Positions 7,519-14,545 of a stretch of 24,511 nucleotides of DNA are shown here, piece by piece. Location: the NCBI GenBank assembly GCA_964344165.1, contig CAYFMH010000018.1:1-24511 (forward strand). Reading direction: 5' to 3'. Positions within the stretch are counted from its first letter, which is position 1. The number at the start of each line of letters is the position of its first letter. Position numbers and translations under genes: made by a program. This DNA comes from CAYFMH01 sp964344165 (GTDB lineage Bacteria > Patescibacteriota > Gracilibacteria > UBA4473). The notes beneath the pieces were generated by a model, which saw only the letters and a list, made by a program, of their open reading frames with translations, did not search any database and was not told the origin of the DNA.

Positions 7519-7932
7519 TTATGAGAATTTAGAAAGTAACTCCGCTTTTTCTTTATCGGAAATATCCATCTTCATAATTTGATCAAATCTTTCATTTTTT
7601 TGTCCTCCTTCTATGCGAACAGTATTCCCGACTCCCGATCCCGTATTTCCATCTCCAAAAGATTGATAAATTTTTATCATATCTTGAGGATCTGCTTTTT
7701 TGAGTGTTTCGACCGATACGTCAAACACGGCCGCAAGTTTCAATAGGTTCTTTTGATTCAAGTTATCTAATACTCTCTTGGCTTTAGACTTTTTATTTTG
7801 TTTAAGCGTTTCTTTTGACGCTCCTAGCTTTTCCCCGAGTTCTTCATCCGAACCTATACGATTCAAATACATTAACATCCTAACAAATCTTACTGTTTCT
7901 TTCGGATCAAAATCTAAATTAGTAGAAGTCAT
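7519..7932 (-). CDS. Phage repressor-like HTH protein (137 aa)
   Basis: The N-terminal domain (about 15-75) has a helix-turn-helix organisation (RIGSDEELGEKLGASKETLKQNKKSKAKRVLDNLNQKNLLKLAAVFDVSVETL). A Gly/Asn-rich hinge (SFGDGNTGSGVGNT) and a short helical tail follow. This resembles a small CI-like repressor without an autocleavage peptidase. ATG 7932 is preferred over an in-frame TTG 36 nt upstream, because the TTG lies inside an inverted repeat (7955-7968) that looks like an operator. It faces the rightward early genes across an AT-rich divergent promoter region, the classic place of an immunity repressor. Confidence 0.65.
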   Translation of the reverse strand: MTSTNLDFDPKETVRFVRMLMYLNRIGSDEELGEKLGASKETLKQNKKSKAKRVLDNLNQKNLLKLAAVFDVSVETLKKADPQDMIKIYQSFGDGNTGSGVGNTVRIEGGQKNERFDQIMKMDISDKEKAELLSKFS

Positions 7933-7954
7933 GTTTTGAGGCTTATTTAGTGGC

Positions 7955-7968
7955 TTGACGGATGTCAA
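7955..7968. promoter_or_regulatory. Candidate operator upstream of the repressor gene
   Basis: TTGAC (7955-7959) and GTCAA (7964-7968) form a perfect 5-bp inverted repeat with a 4-bp spacer, in the repressor's untranslated leader. It is a possible autoregulatory site. Confidence 0.4.
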
Positions 7969-8168
7969 TCCTATTTTTTCGCACCCTAATATATACCTTT
8001 CATAAAAAAAAGCAAAGAAAAATAAAAAATATTCAAAATATTTGATTTTATCTGTATAAAAGTTATTAAATTTGTAAAAAAATTATTAAAATAATAAAAA
8101 AGTTTTGACTTTGAATAATTTTTTAATATAAATAGTACAGTTTTATATAAAATTTAAGATTTTAAACC
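7969..8168. other. AT-rich divergent control region
   Basis: Very A/T-rich, with repeated ATTATTAAA and GTTATTAAA blocks (about 8060-8095). It separates the leftward repressor gene from the rightward early operon and contains the promoter at 8105-8132. No gene is seen in it. Confidence 0.55.
8105..8132 (+). promoter_or_regulatory. Early rightward promoter
   Basis: TTGACT (8105-8110), a 16-bp spacer and TATAAA (8127-8132), ahead of the early operon. The predicted start near 8139 gives a leader of about 30 nt to the ATG at 8169. Confidence 0.6.
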
Positions 8169-8381
8169 ATGAAAAAGTCAAATGAAGATAAATCGGTAGT
8201 TGTCGGAATCAAATTCAACCCCGACCAAGCCGCGATAATCGAAAGACACAAAGGACTCAATTCTCGATCGGCCTTTATCAAGGGATGTATAAATTTCTAT
8301 CTAACTCATCACCGAGGGCAAATGCCACTTCCCGAGAATTACCCAAACAACAAAAGAAGTCTTAATCCAAGCAGTCAATGA
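8169..8381 (+). CDS. Ribbon-helix-helix-like small protein (70 aa)
   Basis: The first 45 residues have the pattern of a short beta strand (VVVGIKFNPDQ) followed by two helices (AAIIERHKG and SRSAFIKGCINFYLTHH), as in MetJ/Arc-type proteins. The tail is polar. As the first gene after the rightward early promoter it is in the position of a Cro-like regulator. This assignment is by pattern and position only. The stop overlaps the next start (ATGA). Confidence 0.55.
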   Translation: MKKSNEDKSVVVGIKFNPDQAAIIERHKGLNSRSAFIKGCINFYLTHHRGQMPLPENYPNNKRSLNPSSQ

Positions 8382-8563
8382 AAGAAAATATAGGAGTTAT
8401 CGGATTCAGATTAAAAAAAGGAGATTTAAACAATCTCGTTCCTCTTTATGGGGAAGTAAGAGAATTCACCGAAAAGGACGAGCAAGAATTTTCCCGTCAA
8501 ATTATCTCTCTTATAGAGCTTTTACAACGAAGGATCCCCAAACATTTACTCGATAAATTGTAA
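8378..8563 (+). CDS. Hypothetical small protein (61 aa)
   Basis: Not recognised. It is a short mixed-charge protein with a predicted strand (IGVIGFRLKKGDL) and a C-terminal helix (EFSRQIISLIELLQRRIPKHLLDKL). It overlaps the preceding gene by 4 nt and is followed 2 nt later by the next ATG, so it is almost certainly translated in the same operon. Confidence 0.6.
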   Translation: MKENIGVIGFRLKKGDLNNLVPLYGEVREFTEKDEQEFSRQIISLIELLQRRIPKHLLDKL

Positions 8564-8565
8564 AA

Positions 8566-8694
8566 ATGAAAACCTTTTGGAAATCACTACTCAAAAAAAT
8601 TACCGAAGCCAATTCATTTTGGAGGATCTTTGACGAATGGGCGCCTTCTATCGCCCTTGTTCTTACCTTTGTTCTCTTATTTATTAACCCATAA
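8566..8694 (+). CDS. Hypothetical 42-aa single-helix membrane protein
   Basis: The frame reads MKTFWKSLLKKITEANSFWR and then IFDEWAPSIALVLTFVLLFINP: an amphipathic basic N-terminus and one C-terminal transmembrane helix. It fills the gap between two operon members with a 2-nt spacer before and 4 nt after. The length is too short for certainty, but the packing and composition argue for a real gene. Confidence 0.55.
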   Translation: MKTFWKSLLKKITEANSFWRIFDEWAPSIALVLTFVLLFINP

Positions 8695-8698
8695 ACTC

Positions 8699-9061
8699 AT
8701 GAAGAGAAACCTTTACATCTCCGGCCTAGAGGCTATCGGCCTCTTGCTTCTCATCCTTGCGATGGGATATTTCCTAGGAATTAAAATCTTGGCGTGTTTG
8801 GCCTTGATAGTAATCCCGACTTATCATTTCTTTTATCGTCGCCTCGAAAGAGTGATAAAAATTCGACACAAAGGAGCTCAAGAGCTCTTAGAAGTCGGCG
8901 ACATCCTTATTTCTTTCGTTGAAAGAAACACGCGCTTTCTAGACGACGACGGACGCTACATAAAAGAGGTACGTCCCGAATTTACAGAGCTTAAATCCAA
9001 ATTTTTCAAAATTGGAGACTCGCTTTGTGGATATGTGGTTTGCAAAAAACCAAAAAAATAA
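8699..9061 (+). CDS. Membrane protein with two N-terminal helices (120 aa)
   Basis: Two adjacent hydrophobic helices (about 10-29 and 31-48: AIGLLLLILAMGYFLGIKILACLALIVIPTYHFF) are followed by a cytoplasmic-looking charged domain (RRLERVIKIRHKGAQELLEVGDILISFVERN...) with a Lys-rich end. The frame is open 69 nt further upstream, but ATG 8699 starts just after the preceding stop and directly before the first helix. The family is unknown. Membrane proteins in an early phage operon can act in superinfection exclusion; that is speculation here. Confidence 0.6.
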   Translation: MKRNLYISGLEAIGLLLLILAMGYFLGIKILACLALIVIPTYHFFYRRLERVIKIRHKGAQELLEVGDILISFVERNTRFLDDDGRYIKEVRPEFTELKSKFFKIGDSLCGYVVCKKPKK

Positions 9062-9105
9062 CCTCCCGAAATCGAGAGGCTACTTTTCCTAACTTCATTG
9101 TACAA

Positions 9106-9318
9106 ATGAAAATCTCAATTACAACCATTCTTAATTTACAAGCTCAAAAAGGCGGAACTATCGGCTCCGCAATAAGCCACCTTCGAAAAATCGGCGTAAA
9201 AGAGCGATACGTTTATGAATGGCTTAAATTCTTTTTCCGGCTCCCGCACAAGTGGGATCCGGAAAATCCTTCTATTTTCAAAAAGTCGGCTCCCAAAGCC
9301 GCGACTATTTCCTATTAA
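9106..9318 (+). CDS. Hypothetical small protein (70 aa)
   Basis: Not recognised. The sequence suggests a small HTH-like helical unit (TTILNLQAQKGGTIGSAISHLRKIGVKERYVYEWLKFFF), compatible with a DNA-binding early phage protein. ATG 9106 is the most likely start, since the upstream open frame overlaps the previous gene in another frame. No Shine-Dalgarno sequence is present. Confidence 0.5.
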   Translation: MKISITTILNLQAQKGGTIGSAISHLRKIGVKERYVYEWLKFFFRLPHKWDPENPSIFKKSAPKAATISY

Positions 9319-9329
9319 AATTTTCCACT

Positions 9330-9593
9330 ATGAAAACTACCAAAAAAATACCTCGCGGATTTGTTTTGAAGTGCATAAAAAACAAACCCACAGAATTTGA
9401 ATCGAGATTTTCTCTTACTCAAGTTCTCGCCTGTATGGAGATCTTAGAAGCCTTTCTTGATGAACACAAGGACGATCAAGAAAAACAACTCTACACGAGC
9501 AAATTCATGAGATACCTCATAAAAGAATCTCTCAAAATTCAAATTACGAACGGACTCAATAAAAAAAGAGCCGCTCTTCGTTCTATCACTTAA
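9330..9593 (+). CDS. Hypothetical protein (87 aa)
   Basis: Not recognised. A mostly helical, charged protein (RFSLTQVLACMEILEAFLDEHKDDQEKQLYTSKFMRYLIKESLKIQI) with a basic tail. The open frame extends upstream over the previous gene, but ATG 9330 follows that gene's stop by 11 nt and fits the operon packing. It lies just before the recombination gene set. Confidence 0.55.
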   Translation: MKTTKKIPRGFVLKCIKNKPTEFESRFSLTQVLACMEILEAFLDEHKDDQEKQLYTSKFMRYLIKESLKIQITNGLNKKRAALRSIT

Positions 9594-9606
9594 TTTAAAA
9601 TTTATC

Positions 9607-10113
9607 ATGGACACACCAAAAAACGCCAGTCCTAAAAATACTCACTGGAAAAACCTGTTTGACTATGAGTTTTTAGGCTCTCACAACCTCAACAAAGGGG
9701 AAGAGATCGTTTGTACTATCAAAACGATCGAAAAAGAATCCGTCAAAACTGATCGGGGAGAAGAAGAGCTCCCCATCGCTTATTTTGACGGAGACTTTCC
9801 AAAAATGGTTTTAAACAAAACCAACTGTAAAACTATTTCAAAATTTTACAGTCCCCAAACTTCCGATTGGATCGGAAAAAAGATTCAGATTTACGCTACC
9901 ACCACCAAAGCTTTTGGAGAGATGGTCGATTGTCTCCGTGTAAGGGATTTTATCCCCCGGGAAGCCATAGACAACGCTTCCGCTCTCAAAAAGCTCAAAG
10001 CTTGTAAAACACTCGAAAAGCTTCGAGACATTTACAAGTCCCTTCCTCCGGCCGAACAATCTGACTCGGAAGTTATTACTCTTAAAGATCTCTTAAAAAC
10101 TAAATTATCATGA
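9607..10113 (+). CDS. YqaJ-neighbour phage DNA-metabolism protein
   Basis: A 168-aa protein of a type I recognise as commonly encoded next to YqaJ exonucleases in phages. It has a short N-terminal NWKNLFxYxxLGSHNL-like segment (here HWKNLFDYEFLGSHNL), then a beta-rich domain with GEEIVCTIKTIEKESV, PKMVLNKTNCKTISKFY, DWIGKKIQIYATTTKAFGEMVDCLRVR, and a helical C-terminus. The beta-rich part could be an OB-like fold binding ssDNA, but I cannot verify this. The stop overlaps the YqaJ start by 4 nt, implying coupled expression. No Shine-Dalgarno is present; the start context is TTATCATG. Confidence 0.6.
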   Translation: MDTPKNASPKNTHWKNLFDYEFLGSHNLNKGEEIVCTIKTIEKESVKTDRGEEELPIAYFDGDFPKMVLNKTNCKTISKFYSPQTSDWIGKKIQIYATTTKAFGEMVDCLRVRDFIPREAIDNASALKKLKACKTLEKLRDIYKSLPPAEQSDSEVITLKDLLKTKLS

Positions 10114-10724
10114 AAATTATCAATGTAGATCAAGGGAGCCACAAATGGCTCCAAATCAGACTCGGCAAAATCACCGGAACTCGACTAAAGGACGTATTCG
10201 CCACAAACAATTTACCACTTGTAGATAAATTGATTGCCGAAGAACTCACCGGACAAGCTCCGGAAGATCGAGTAACCGAAGCTATGCAAAGAGGCATAGA
10301 AGAGGAACCAATGGCACGGAAAGCTTATGAAGAACTCACCGAAGAAGAAGTCGAAGAAGTGGGACTTTGCGTACACGACAAATACGAATGGCTCGCCCTT
10401 TCTCCCGACGGATTGATCAAGAGAAACGACGTTTATCGGAAAGGCGTGGAAATCAAAAGCCCTTCAAGCGCCAAACACATCGAATACATCCGAATCAATC
10501 GGATCCCGAATGAATACAAAGCCCAAGTAATCAATTATTTTCTCGTTTGTGAAACGCTCGAGAGCCTTGATTTTGTCTCCCACGATCCAAGGGTAAAGAT
10601 CAAGCCCTTGCACATCGTAAACATAACAAGAGATGAGCTTTCCGACGACATAAAAGAAGCGGAAACCAAGCTCTTAAAATTTCGCGAAAAGTACGAGAAA
10701 TATCACGATCAAATAATCTTTTAG
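10110..10724 (+). CDS. YqaJ-family phage recombination exonuclease
   Basis: A 204-aa PD-(D/E)XK nuclease of the YqaJ/lambda-exonuclease group, a double-strand-end 5'-3' exonuclease used with a single-strand annealing protein. Visible motifs are the N-terminal GSHKWLQIRLGKITGTRL (9-26), the helix GIEEEP with E65/E66, D100 in LSPDG, and E114-x-K116 in GVEIKSP, which together form the catalytic set. The length is typical. It overlaps the preceding gene by 4 nt and precedes a NinB-like gene, forming an early recombination module. No RecT/Erf-type annealing protein is recognised beside it, so the upstream protein is a candidate partner. Confidence 0.88.
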   Translation: MKIINVDQGSHKWLQIRLGKITGTRLKDVFATNNLPLVDKLIAEELTGQAPEDRVTEAMQRGIEEEPMARKAYEELTEEEVEEVGLCVHDKYEWLALSPDGLIKRNDVYRKGVEIKSPSSAKHIEYIRINRIPNEYKAQVINYFLVCETLESLDFVSHDPRVKIKPLHIVNITRDELSDDIKEAETKLLKFREKYEKYHDQIIF

Positions 10725-10727
10725 TTC

Positions 10728-11204
10728 ATGCAAAAAAACGGATTCACCTGTTACGGCGAAGTAGAAGGAGGGAAATTGAAATTAAAAAACAGAACCCTCC
10801 TTCGACAACGCATTTCCGGACTCCGGGGAAAAGTTCAAATACACTTTCAAGAAGATAAAGAAAAGCCCCGTTGCTCTACGCAACAACACCGATACTATCG
10901 AGGCTTCGTCCTTCCCCCCATTGCCGAACATCTCGGATATACCAAAAAAGAAGCCCACGACGCCTTGAAATGGGAAATCCTCGTCGATACAGATTGCCCC
11001 CTCCCAAAAGTCCCGAGTACCGCCGATTTTTCTACAACTGAATTTGTGGACTTTGTAGATAAATCGCGCCAATTAGCCGCCGATGAACTCAAGATTTTTA
11101 TCCCCTTGCCGGACGAATATGGATTTAATTTTTACCTCCCTTCTCAATATGAACAATCGCTTAAAACAACACCAAAAGATAATAAAACTCTTTCTCAAGT
11201 CTAA
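10728..11204 (+). CDS. NinB/Orf-like recombination protein
   Basis: A 158-aa protein whose layout resembles phage NinB (lambda Orf) relatives. A basic beta-rich N-terminus (LRGKVQIHFQEDKEKPRC) is followed by STQQHRYYRGFVLPPIAEHLGYTKKEAHDALKWEIL and STTEFVDFVDKSRQLAADELKIFIPLPDE, segments common in phage proteins of this type. Orf-family proteins help load recombination functions on SSB-coated DNA. Placement immediately after YqaJ supports the role. The gene starts 3 nt after the YqaJ stop, and its 3' end overlaps the next gene by 56 nt. Confidence 0.65.
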   Translation: MQKNGFTCYGEVEGGKLKLKNRTLLRQRISGLRGKVQIHFQEDKEKPRCSTQQHRYYRGFVLPPIAEHLGYTKKEAHDALKWEILVDTDCPLPKVPSTADFSTTEFVDFVDKSRQLAADELKIFIPLPDEYGFNFYLPSQYEQSLKTTPKDNKTLSQV

Positions 11205-11499
11205 AAAAGAATGGCTCACTATCGGAGAGCTTCAAAAGCTCCAAGAAAGCACAAGTGATCTTTTTGTCGGCTATGAGATAAACACAAGAGTAAGCGATCT
11301 CACTCTCGACGATCAAGGGAATAAAAAAACAAGAAACAAAACCGAATTCGTTTTGCACTCACGGACAAAAGAAGGAACCCGATTCAAAGAGTACCGACTC
11401 GAGAACTCAAGCGATCATTACCCAGATAGAAAGCAAACCTCCCTTCTTCCCGCTCCACCTCCCTCTCAAACAAACCTTTTCAATTTCATAATCTCCTAA
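11149..11499 (+). CDS. Winged-HTH-like phage protein (116 aa)
   Basis: The N-terminal RLKQHQKIIKLFLKSKKEWLTIGELQKL and the following VGYEINTRVSDLTLDDQGNKKTRNKTEFV...FKEYRL resemble the small winged helix proteins often found in phage replication modules (an HTH segment, a recognition-helix-like INTRVSDL, then a hairpin wing). A Pro-rich tail ends the protein. The only usable ATG in frame is 11149, which makes a 56-nt overlap with the NinB-like gene, larger than elsewhere in the operon. A non-ATG start further in cannot be excluded. Confidence 0.6.
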   Translation: MNNRLKQHQKIIKLFLKSKKEWLTIGELQKLQESTSDLFVGYEINTRVSDLTLDDQGNKKTRNKTEFVLHSRTKEGTRFKEYRLENSSDHYPDRKQTSLLPAPPPSQTNLFNFIIS

Positions 11500-11505
11500 A
11501 AAAAA

Positions 11506-12303
11506 ATGGCAAAAATCCGAGGCATAAATCCCGAATTTTGGATCGACGACGACATCGTTGAACTATCCTTCGAAACCCGACTTTTCTTTATCGGATTATG
11601 GAATTTCTCGGACGACAACGGCGTTTTTGAGTGGAAACCGAAGACCCTCAAAAGAAAAATCTTCCCGGACGACGAGATCGACATAAACAAATTTTTGAAA
11701 CAACTGGAAAAAAAACAGATCAAAAAATTTACCTACAAAAAAAAGTCGTACGGGATCGTCGTAAATTTTCACAAATACCAAAAACCGGATAGGCGCTACT
11801 GGAAAGAACTCATAAAAGATTTTAAAGATATAAAATCCGAAATTCTCGCTTCACAAAAGGATCCGGGGAATCCCGAAAAGTCCCGCGTGCTCACACGTTG
11901 CCCCTCTACTGATAGTGAAGGTGATAGTGAATGTGAAGGTGAAGTTGTATGTGAGAGTGAAAAAGGCGAAAAAAAATTTTTTTCGCCCACACCCGCACAA
12001 TTAGCAAAAGAATTTTTCAAAAATGAAGAAATGCAAAAAAAAGCCGCTCAATACCTTTCCGAAAGGAATAATGCGGATCTCAAATTTTGCGAAAACGAAG
12101 TAAAAGAATTCGTCGAATACTGGATTGAAAGAACTCCGAGCGGAAAAAAACAGTTGTGGGAAACCAAAAAGACCTTTGAAATCAAACGAAGGCTTTCCGG
12201 ATGGTTCAGAAATATAAACAACTTTCCGAAAAGAAAAGGATCCACACACTCAAAAAATAAGTGCTCGGACGATCTAAACGATATTTATAACTCAAAACTC
12301 TAA
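11506..12303 (+). CDS. Phage replication initiation-like protein
   Basis: A 265-aa protein whose first 95 residues match a widespread phage replication-protein N-terminus: KIRGINPEFWIDDDIVELSFETRLFFIGLWNFSDDNG, then PKTLKRKIFPDD, an EIDINKFLKQLEKKQI helix and YGIVVNFHKYQKPDRR, a winged-helix type DNA-binding unit. A low-complexity acidic linker (about 135-160; STDSEGDSECEGEVVCESEKG) separates it from a helical C-terminal domain (about 165-255). Such linkers are typical of these proteins and may coincide with a replication origin. The start is A-rich with no Shine-Dalgarno. The gene closes the replication-recombination module. Confidence 0.68.
   Translation: MAKIRGINPEFWIDDDIVELSFETRLFFIGLWNFSDDNGVFEWKPKTLKRKIFPDDEIDINKFLKQLEKKQIKKFTYKKKSYGIVVNFHKYQKPDRRYWKELIKDFKDIKSEILASQKDPGNPEKSRVLTRCPSTDSEGDSECEGEVVCESEKGEKKFFSPTPAQLAKEFFKNEEMQKKAAQYLSERNNADLKFCENEVKEFVEYWIERTPSGKKQLWETKKTFEIKRRLSGWFRNINNFPKRKGSTHSKNKCSDDLNDIYNSKL
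11908..11962 (+). repeat. GTGAA/GTGATAGTGAA repeats inside the replication gene
   Basis: Imperfect direct repeats of a GTGA-containing unit (GATAGTGAAGG, GATAGTGAATG, GTGAAGGTGAA, GTGAGAGTGAA) encode the acidic linker. By analogy with lambda O, where the origin lies in the initiator gene, this may be an iteron-type origin; that is an inference. Confidence 0.4.
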
Positions 12304-12305
12304 AA

Positions 12306-12539
12306 ATGAGCAAATCAAAAGAAGTAGCGGAGGCTTTTACACACGAGATTTTCTACCAAGAAGGAAATACGCTCACTCAAGTCCGTTGTACAACAAATGA
12401 AGCAAAAGCCGCCCTTGAAGCGTGGAAAATATGGCGTCCCGTTCCTGTGCCAAACAAAAAAGACCCTAAAAGATCGTGCCGCATGATTAACCCCCAAAAA
12501 GTCGATACGATCAAACGATTTAGATATTTAACCCCTTAA
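12306..12539 (+). CDS. Hypothetical protein (77 aa)
   Basis: Not recognised. The N-terminal half (KEVAEAFTHEIFYQEGNTLTQVRCTTNEAKAALEAWKIW) looks like a small alpha/beta unit and the C-terminal half is basic. It follows the replication gene by 2 nt, in the same operon. Confidence 0.55.
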   Translation: MSKSKEVAEAFTHEIFYQEGNTLTQVRCTTNEAKAALEAWKIWRPVPVPNKKDPKRSCRMINPQKVDTIKRFRYLTP

Positions 12540-12544
12540 TTATC

Positions 12545-12763
12545 ATGAAAAAACGATTATTACCTATGAACGTACTTGAAGAATTATCTGAGCACGCAAG
12601 GCTTGCCGATAATGCGATACAAACAGTTAGACAAAATATGTATAACGAAGAAAGAGGCGTACAAATGAAGCTTCCACCTTCCAAGGAGGCTTTATCAAAC
12701 GCTCACCGACTAATCCTAAGAATGAGCGACCTCGTGAACACTTATGTTGATAAGCCTCAATAA
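12545..12763 (+). CDS. Hypothetical helical protein (72 aa)
   Basis: Not recognised. It is helical throughout (MNVLEELSEHARLADNAIQTVRQNMYNEERG and KEALSNAHRLILRMSDLVNTYVD). It starts 5 nt after the previous stop with the TTATCATG start context seen in several other genes of this operon. Confidence 0.55.
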   Translation: MKKRLLPMNVLEELSEHARLADNAIQTVRQNMYNEERGVQMKLPPSKEALSNAHRLILRMSDLVNTYVDKPQ

Positions 12764-12766
12764 GAA

Positions 12767-12928
12767 ATGGAAGAAGTACCCCCTACCAAAAAGAAGCTTG
12801 TATGGTTTTTAGAAAGCACTATCAAGCTCCTTGAAAATGAAAAAATTTACTCCGACGAAAAAAGAAAAGCCCGACTTGATCGTGGAATAACAATCGCTCA
12901 AAAATTATTAAGAAAGTACCATCTATAG
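12767..12928 (+). CDS. Hypothetical small protein (53 aa)
   Basis: An open frame from ATG 12767 to TAG 12926-12928 encodes MEEVPPTKKKLVWFLESTIK... and ends in a basic amphipathic helix (RGITIAQKLLRKYHL). It follows the previous stop by 3 nt and overlaps the convergent ankyrin gene by 6 nt. The tight packing supports it as the last gene of the rightward early operon. The function is unknown. Confidence 0.55.
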   Translation: MEEVPPTKKKLVWFLESTIKLLENEKIYSDEKRKARLDRGITIAQKLLRKYHL

Positions 12929-14119
12929 ACCAATTCTAAACTTTAAAGGTGTATTAGCTTTCTCTAAAGCCTTGATAACTTCACTTGAAGGATATGCAAT
13001 CTCTCTTGCAACATCTAACGGCGTTAAACCTGCATTAGTACGGGCGAGAGGATTTGCCCCTTTTCTGGTTAAAAATCGAATAATTTTTGCATTTTCCGGA
13101 AGTCTATTTGAAGCCGATTTATGGAGAGGCGTTTCTCCTAAATTATCTTTAGCGTTTATATCCGCTCCATTAAAGAAAAGGTTCCACACGGCTTTTAGTT
13201 TTCCTCTAAATGCCGCTTGATGTAGTGGAGTTTCACCCAGTTCATTACGAGCCTCCACATCCGCTCCAAATTCAACCAACATTTGAATTTGCTCCTCATT
13301 TCCCCAAAAAGCGGCTCTATGAATAGCGGTATTTCCCGATGAATCCCGAATATTCACATCTGCCCCATGAATAAGTGCTATACGAGCTTGATAAGGATCT
13401 TTCCATGATACGAGCTCATGTAGATTAACAATTCCAGGATTTTTAAATATTTTTCTTTGAAACCACCGAATCAATCCTATTCTTTCTTCTTTTGCACCAA
13501 AAAGTGAGCGGAAAAATCGGATTGGTTCCGTATTTAAGTCTTGTATTTCAACTGGTGGAGGAGATTCTTCTTTTTCTTCTGTTTTTGAAACAGCTCTTTG
13601 TCGTTTTCTTTTATAAATTTCAAGCGCTTCTTCTCGACTTAATAAACGATCTTCCTCCATTACGATTTTTCTGTACTCTGTGTCGGGAAGTGTTTCAGGT
13701 GTAAGAGTCTCTTCGTTGATAGGATGAAGACACTTAAAAAGATCAGAAAAAACATCTTCTTTATACCTTAATACCTCTTTTCTTACATGAGGAGAAATAT
13801 GGGGAAGCTCCCCCAAAATTAACTGCTCAATCGGAAACGCTACCTCTTTATGACGATCTGTGTACATATTTGAAATAGGAGCTTCTCGTTCAAAATCTCC
13901 CATTGCTTCACTAAAAAAATTACAAAAAATAGCTCTGTGATAATCCGCCATTTGTATATCTTTTGTCCAAAAGTACAAAACACAAATTACCCTTTCTCGA
14001 TAATCTCGACAAAGGATTTCTCGAAGTTCTTCTGGTGTTGTTGCTTGGTTTTTTAAATGCTCAAGCTCTTCTTGGGAAAAACCTGTAGAGGGAGGACTAT
14101 CTTCTTTTTGAGGTTCCAT
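12923..14119 (-). CDS. Ankyrin-repeat protein (398 aa)
   Basis: The N-terminal 200 residues are a unique, mostly helical domain with no recognised family (EELEHLKNQATTPEELREIL...). After a Pro/Glu linker, about five ankyrin repeats cover residues 230-390, with clear consensus pieces: ALIHGADVNIRDSSGNTAIHRAAFWGN, LVEFGADVEARNELGETPLHQAAFRGK, FFNGADINAKDNLGETPLHKSA, LTRKGANPLARTNAGLTPLDVA. Ankyrin arrays bind proteins; there is no signal peptide, so the partner should be cytoplasmic unless secreted by another route. It is the last gene of the minus-strand cargo block. GAGGAGG lies unusually close to the ATG, and TATAAT lies about 20 bp upstream of it, so it may also have its own promoter. Confidence 0.82.
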   Translation of the reverse strand: MEPQKEDSPPSTGFSQEELEHLKNQATTPEELREILCRDYRERVICVLYFWTKDIQMADYHRAIFCNFFSEAMGDFEREAPISNMYTDRHKEVAFPIEQLILGELPHISPHVRKEVLRYKEDVFSDLFKCLHPINEETLTPETLPDTEYRKIVMEEDRLLSREEALEIYKRKRQRAVSKTEEKEESPPPVEIQDLNTEPIRFFRSLFGAKEERIGLIRWFQRKIFKNPGIVNLHELVSWKDPYQARIALIHGADVNIRDSSGNTAIHRAAFWGNEEQIQMLVEFGADVEARNELGETPLHQAAFRGKLKAVWNLFFNGADINAKDNLGETPLHKSASNRLPENAKIIRFLTRKGANPLARTNAGLTPLDVAREIAYPSSEVIKALEKANTPLKFRIGL

Positions 14120-14157
14120 GCCTCCTCATTACGCATTATACAGGGAAAAGTCAACTC

Positions 14158-14544
14158 TTAGTCGGTCTGTTCTGGAAATATAGTGGCCTTCACCTCTTCG
14201 TCCTGTAAGAGTTGGGTAAGAAATGCTTTTTTTTGTTCTGGTGTAGCAGTTTTCAAGCCTAGCCCATCAAAATCTCCATATTTTTCAAGAAATTCATACC
14301 CTTCCTCAAGGTCGCTCATCCCACTTATAATATCTCCCAATATGGTTTGAAGGCTTCTTACGCATGGGGGAATCTGATTTGGATCTAATTTTATTCCTTT
14401 AGAAATCAATAGTTTATGAAAGGGTAAATATATTTCTACTTGCTCCTGATTTAGAGCTTTTCTTTGTGTTTCTGTTAACAAGGAGTCTCTCTCAAGAATA
14501 TCTGAGGCTTCTTGTTCCGGATCGTGATAAGGTTGTTCTGCCAT
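14158..14544 (-). CDS. Small acidic protein, tandem paralogue 2 (128 aa)
   Basis: This product and the preceding gene's product are clear paralogues. Shared positions include DSLL near residue 20, PFHKLLISKGIKLDPNQIPP, YEFLEKYGDFDGLGL, KTATPEQKKAFL and a final DEEVKA. It is helical, acidic and without membrane segments. The family is unknown to me. It starts 1 nt after the first copy's stop and sits between the large nucleotidyltransferase-like gene and the ankyrin gene. Tandem duplication with divergence (roughly 40% identity by eye) suggests binding to different partners or an arms-race role. Confidence 0.7.
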   Translation of the reverse strand: MAEQPYHDPEQEASDILERDSLLTETQRKALNQEQVEIYLPFHKLLISKGIKLDPNQIPPCVRSLQTILGDIISGMSDLEEGYEFLEKYGDFDGLGLKTATPEQKKAFLTQLLQDEEVKATIFPEQTD

Positions 14545-14545
14545 T

